Assembly (NCBI GenBank): GCA_015501595.1 | Contig: JADNRX010000561.1 | Location: 1 to 32,996 of the forward strand | Length of the DNA stretch: 32,996 nucleotides | Reading direction: 5' to 3' | Source of the DNA: Hymenopellis radicata | Taxonomy: Eukaryota > Basidiomycota > Agaricomycetes > Agaricales > Physalacriaceae | Shown: positions 30,101-32,996 of the stretch, piece by piece | How the letters are laid out: each line of letters starts with the position of its first letter | Position numbering within the stretch: position 1 is the stretch's first letter | The notes under the pieces: generated by a model | Databases searched by the model: none | The model's input: the letters and a program-made list of their open reading frames with translations, nothing else | Told to the model about the DNA's origin: nothing | Made by a program: the position numbers and the translations under genes

Positions 30101-32301
30101 AACCGACTGCCCCGTCCGTCGCTGAAGAATCGGAGGTCATTCCGGCTATACCAGCAGAGATGGAGACACCGATTGTCGAGGAGGCTCCAGTTGTTGAGGA
30201 ATCTCCAGTTGTCGACGAGGCGCCGGTTGTTGAGGAAGCTCTAGTTGTTGAGGAGGCGCCGGTTGTAGATGAGACGCCGGTTGTTGAACAGGCGCACGTC
30301 GCACCATCGGTAGATGAACCTTCGATTCTCGCTGAGGAACCCATTGAGGAGGTAGTCGCCCCAGTCGCTACCGTTGAGGATATCGTCGCACCGGTCGCGG
30401 AGCAAGTTGTCGAACCTGCTGAAGCGCCTGAGGAACCGATCCAAGTCGCCGCCACCGTCGTTCCAGCCGCAGAGGAGGAAGCTCCCGTTGCCGCCCCAGC
30501 CGTCGAGCCCTCGGTTGTGGACGAAGCTGCAGTTGCGCCTGAGGAGGCGGAAGTTGAGGAACCGGCTGTGGAGGAACCTATCCCTGCTGATGAAACCGCT
30601 GCTCTCCCAGAGGATACCGTTCCCGACGTCGAGGAGGTCGTTCCCGCCCCAGTTGACGACGCCGCTCCAGAAGCTGTTCCAGTCGAGGAGGCTGCTGCCG
30701 AAACGAGCGCAGATGTTGAAGACGCTGCTCCAGTTGATGACGTCCCTCCGTCCGTCGAGCTGGCCAGTGAGGTTCCCATCGTCGCTCAGGAATCAGTTGC
30801 AGACGAGGAGGTTCCTTTTGTCGCTGAAAAGGAAGTAGAACATGCCGCTGAGGCCGAGGCCGTTCCAGAAGTTCCTCTCGTCAGCGAGCAAACCCTGCCA
30901 CAAGACGAAGTAGTCGAAGGTATGCTCTTGGGTCTATCGTCCAACTTCATCTGTTCTAACGCTTTATTAAAGCTCAGGCTGAACCCATAGTTGAGGAGAC
31001 TACTCCTGAAGAGCCTCAAGGTATGCTCCTACATATATGATCCATTTAGGTTCTGATGTGCTTTGTGCTCAGCTGAACTACTGGAGGACACCCCTGTAAC
31101 TGCCGATAAACGTGGTACATTTGCTTTCGTAAATGAAGGTCCGCAATCTGACGTTGTGATTTAGCTGACTCTCCAGAGATCGAGGATGGTGCTGATGAAG
31201 CGTCCGCTGTTCCAGGTATGTGTACAATGGCTTATACTCTCTTGTACTAATGCTTATATGAAGAAGATAATTCTCCAGCGCCCATCCAAGAGGAAGTTTC
31301 GCCGTCCGACCGAGTCGAAGCACCACCGTGGAGGAGGCCGAGCTACCGAGCCCATAGCGCCTGCAGATTCCGCTGACATTTCGGAAGAGCCAATCGAGGA
31401 GGTAGCTGCTGACGAACCTTTCGCCTCCAACCTGTGGATGCCGTCGCAGATGTTGTCGCAGAGGTCCCTCCGGTCCACGAAGACCCCGTTGCAGACGTCT
31501 CGGCGCCTATTTCTGAAGAATCTGGGTTGAGGTTCTTGATCCAGTCGAGGAGCATCCGTTATCGCCAGCGACTGTCGAAGAGGCTGAGGAAGAGGTTTCT
31601 GCACCTGTCGCAGAGGTCGTGGAGTCACCCTCAGAGGAACAGGTTGCGCCGCCTACCGACGACGTCATTGAAGCCGCGCCGCCTGTCGAAGAGCCCGCTG
31701 CTACGCCTGCTACTGTCGATGAAGTGGAAGAGGTCGCTCCTGCGCCAGCTGTTCTTGACGAAGTTGAAGAAGTTGCGCCTACAGAGGAAGAAGCTCCAGC
31801 CTTGGATCATGTTCCAACGTCCGTTGAGGAGCCAACTCATGTCGAGGACGAGAAGGTCGCTGATACTTCTGCACCTGTCGAGGACGTCGCTGTAATCTCT
31901 GGGGACGCACCAGAGCCCATCGTTGATGCCTATGAGGATGCTGCGCCTCTCGAGGAGCCAGTGCAGACCCCGGTGCCCATCGAAGAGACTGTCGAACCTT
32001 CCCCGAGCCAGAAGCGGATGCGGCCGTGACACTATCACCAGTGCCCGTTGTTGAAACCGACTCGGAATTGCCGCTGGTTGAAAAGGAAGACGAGAAAGAG
32101 GATACGGAGGATTTGTCGCTGGCTGATACGCCTGGACCCCAAATAGCACTCGATGCGGCTGCAGATGAGGAACCTAAGATTCCGCCTGGTTTGGCCGAGA
32201 CGTCTGCCAATGGTAGGTATCCATTATACTTTTCCTACTCTCATCGTCTCACCTAAGGTTCTTTAGGCAATGGGAAAGACGTCTCGCACGATGATGATTA
32301 A
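27141..32301 (+). CDS. Msb1/Mug8-like morphogenesis protein with long acidic tail, many frame breaks
   Basis: Msb1-family proteins act with Rho/Cdc42 signalling at sites of polarised growth and carry a degenerate RhoGAP-like domain. The start M-P-S-F-L-S-K-V-F-G-R-K-K and the early L-L-E-G-K-F-E-A-V-S-P-T-V are typical of basidiomycete members. The domain follows: R-R-L-T-P-S-E-T-L-V-L-V-K-A-C-S-Q-A-I, M-H-P-H-W-Y-S-A, S-P-H-D-V-A-A-V-L-R-W-G-M-R-H-L, and S-L-A-A-H-A-E-A-N-S-I-S-G-S-K. Later come V-D-E-A-F-I-D-F-W-N-D-A-L and a Ser-rich section. The last ~850 residues are an acidic Pro/Val/Glu tail. Introns: 27573-27626, 28151-28199, several near 30920-31263, and 32213-32266. The end is G-K-D-V-S-H-D-D-D. 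About a dozen single-base breaks occur, near 27330, 27672, 27892, 28223, 28290, 28554, 29084, 29553, 29633, 31330, 31428, 31530 and 32010. No nonsense substitution is needed. Confidence 0.85.
29650..30919 (+). repeat. degenerate P-V-V-E-E-type repeat in the Msb1 tail
   Basis: Over 400 codons are uninterrupted and made of short units like A-P-V-V-E-E, E-P-V-V-E and A-P-V-D-D. The clearest tandem part is at about 30170-30300. The DNA repeats GTTGTTGAGGA and GTCGAGGAG motifs with many synonymous changes. The product is strongly acidic and expected to be disordered. Confidence 0.8.
30973..31263 (+). other. row of symmetric mini-exons in the Msb1 tail
   Basis: Three consecutive exons, 30973-31020, 31073-31114 and 31165-31215, are 48, 42 and 51 nt. 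Each is a multiple of three and flanked by phase-1 introns of 48-53 nt with G|GTATG or G|GTACA donors. Any of them could be skipped or repeated without shifting the frame. Confidence 0.7.
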
Positions 32302-32522
32302 TTGATACCTTCATGTGATGACCATTTTCTTAATTTCTGTCAAGCTCTACGTTCTACACAATCTACTTACTACCATAGTGGACGGACTCGTTTCCATTTG
32401 TGACTGCATTATTATTTCCCGACGCTAGTTATCATGCTATTCTCTGCTTTTTGGTATAATTCTCCCGAGTATTACTTTGTGATTAGTGTTCTGTTTGTGA
32501 GCTTTACGATAAGTAAAGAATG
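32302..32522. other. 3' flank of the Msb1-like gene
   Basis: AT-rich sequence follows the stop, with T-rich tracts and AATAAT/TAATAT-like strings that could serve as polyadenylation signals. It separates the Msb1 gene from a convergent CHAT remnant. No frame is supported. Confidence 0.4.
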
Positions 32523-32996
32523 TTAATATACATTCTTTGTTTGACTCCTACGACAAGGCTGGGCACCTAAATGAATAAATGGTACCCAAGACAGAAAGAC
32601 GTCTTGCCGACCTGTTCTCGAGATTTCGAACAGCTAACGTGCCTCGAGCGCGATTCCTGAAGCCAACCGTAGAAGTCGTCTGCAACGGTGCACATCCATT
32701 ATAGCAAACGACGCTGCGATGACCAGCCATAGCAGCGAGATGTACAGACTCTAATGGAAGCATATCCAGTCGCTGTCTGGCCTGCAGAAAGGAATGCAAG
32801 TTCCCGAGGAAGGTTCAAGGCTCGATATCAGATAGCCTTACGCGACTAAGCGCGCTCTCGGTGGTACTGTCCGGATTCTGGATGCCATGGTGTACCCAAT
32901 TGGCGTCCTTGAGCTGTTCGATGACGTCATGGGCCGTAGCCTGTTGGCCTTGAAATGAAGTGACGGCGAAGTCAGAAGATATATGCGCCACCTCGA
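32523..32996 (-). pseudogene. CHAT-domain pseudogene, partial at window edge
   Basis: Minus-strand reading gives, in order, D-V-I-E-Q-L-K-D-A-N-W-V-H-H-G-I-Q, then L-A-F-L-S-A-G-Q-T-A-T-G, S-V-H-L-A-A, D-D-F-Y-G-W-L, and V-F-L-S-W-V-P-F-I-H-L-G-A-Q. This is the CHAT order. Compared with the copy at 16060, the three residues L-A-C before the catalytic-type His are deleted (W-V-H-H-G), and the Cys of S-A-C-Q-T is Gly. Several frame changes and a stop (after L-S-D-I-E-P) interrupt it. It continues beyond 32996. It is clearly dead as a peptidase-like domain. Confidence 0.8.

Noticed and set aside
29532..30779. A 415-codon minus-strand frame made almost only of Ser, Thr, Gly and Ala
   Set aside because: It is the antisense of the P/V/E repeat of the Msb1-like gene; the codon pattern of that repeat makes the opposite strand open by necessity. 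No start context, splice sites or homology support it.

Overview
The window looks like nuclear DNA of a filamentous basidiomycete, most likely an Agaricomycete. The support is dense genes on both strands, many introns of about 47-65 nt with GT..AG (rarely GC..AG) borders, and fungal families: a coiled-coil/F-box protein, CHAT-domain remnants, a multi-exon alcohol-oxidase-like GMC enzyme, a Tag1-like vacuolar protein, an Msb1/Mug8 protein and an Fmp46-type redox protein. No rRNA, tRNA or CRISPR array was recognised.

Layout. 1-344: C-terminal remnant of a CHAT-domain protein. 656-1499: prefoldin subunit 3, five exons. 1500-4550: a large inverted duplication whose arms each carry a five-exon MIF/tautomerase-like gene (left copy frameshifted, right copy intact) plus fragments of an unrecognised divergent gene. 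5230-6912: F-box gene. 6990-11380: an accessory block with a small secreted, Cys-containing, dibasic-rich propeptide gene, a partial tandem copy of it, and a 2.4-kb insertion that splits the second copy. 12109-14022: Tag1-like protein. 14845-15334: Fmp46-like protein. 15938-16475: a second CHAT remnant. 17699-19148: nine-exon secreted beta-strand-rich protein (possible aerolysin-type fold). 19599-21985: GMC oxidoreductase. 22104-24719 (minus): ABC half-transporter. 27141-32301: Msb1/Mug8-like protein with a very long acidic Pro/Val/Glu tail. 32523-32996 (minus): a third CHAT remnant at the window edge.

How the parts relate. Housekeeping genes (prefoldin, Tag1, Fmp46, Msb1) alternate with family-expansion and repeat-rich sequence (CHAT, F-box, MIF, secreted proteins). 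No operon-like logic is expected in a fungus, and I see no coherent biosynthetic cluster. The GMC enzyme, secreted protein and ABC transporter are neighbours, but nothing in the sequence ties them functionally.

Data-quality warning. Most multi-exon conserved genes here (prefoldin, left MIF copy, Fmp46, GMC, ABC, Msb1) contain isolated one-base frame breaks, many in or next to homopolymers, without nonsense substitutions. That pattern looks more like uncorrected consensus indels than gene decay. The F-box, Tag1, secreted-protein, propeptide and right-hand MIF genes have no such breaks. The CHAT copies do look truly decayed, with deletions and altered key residues.
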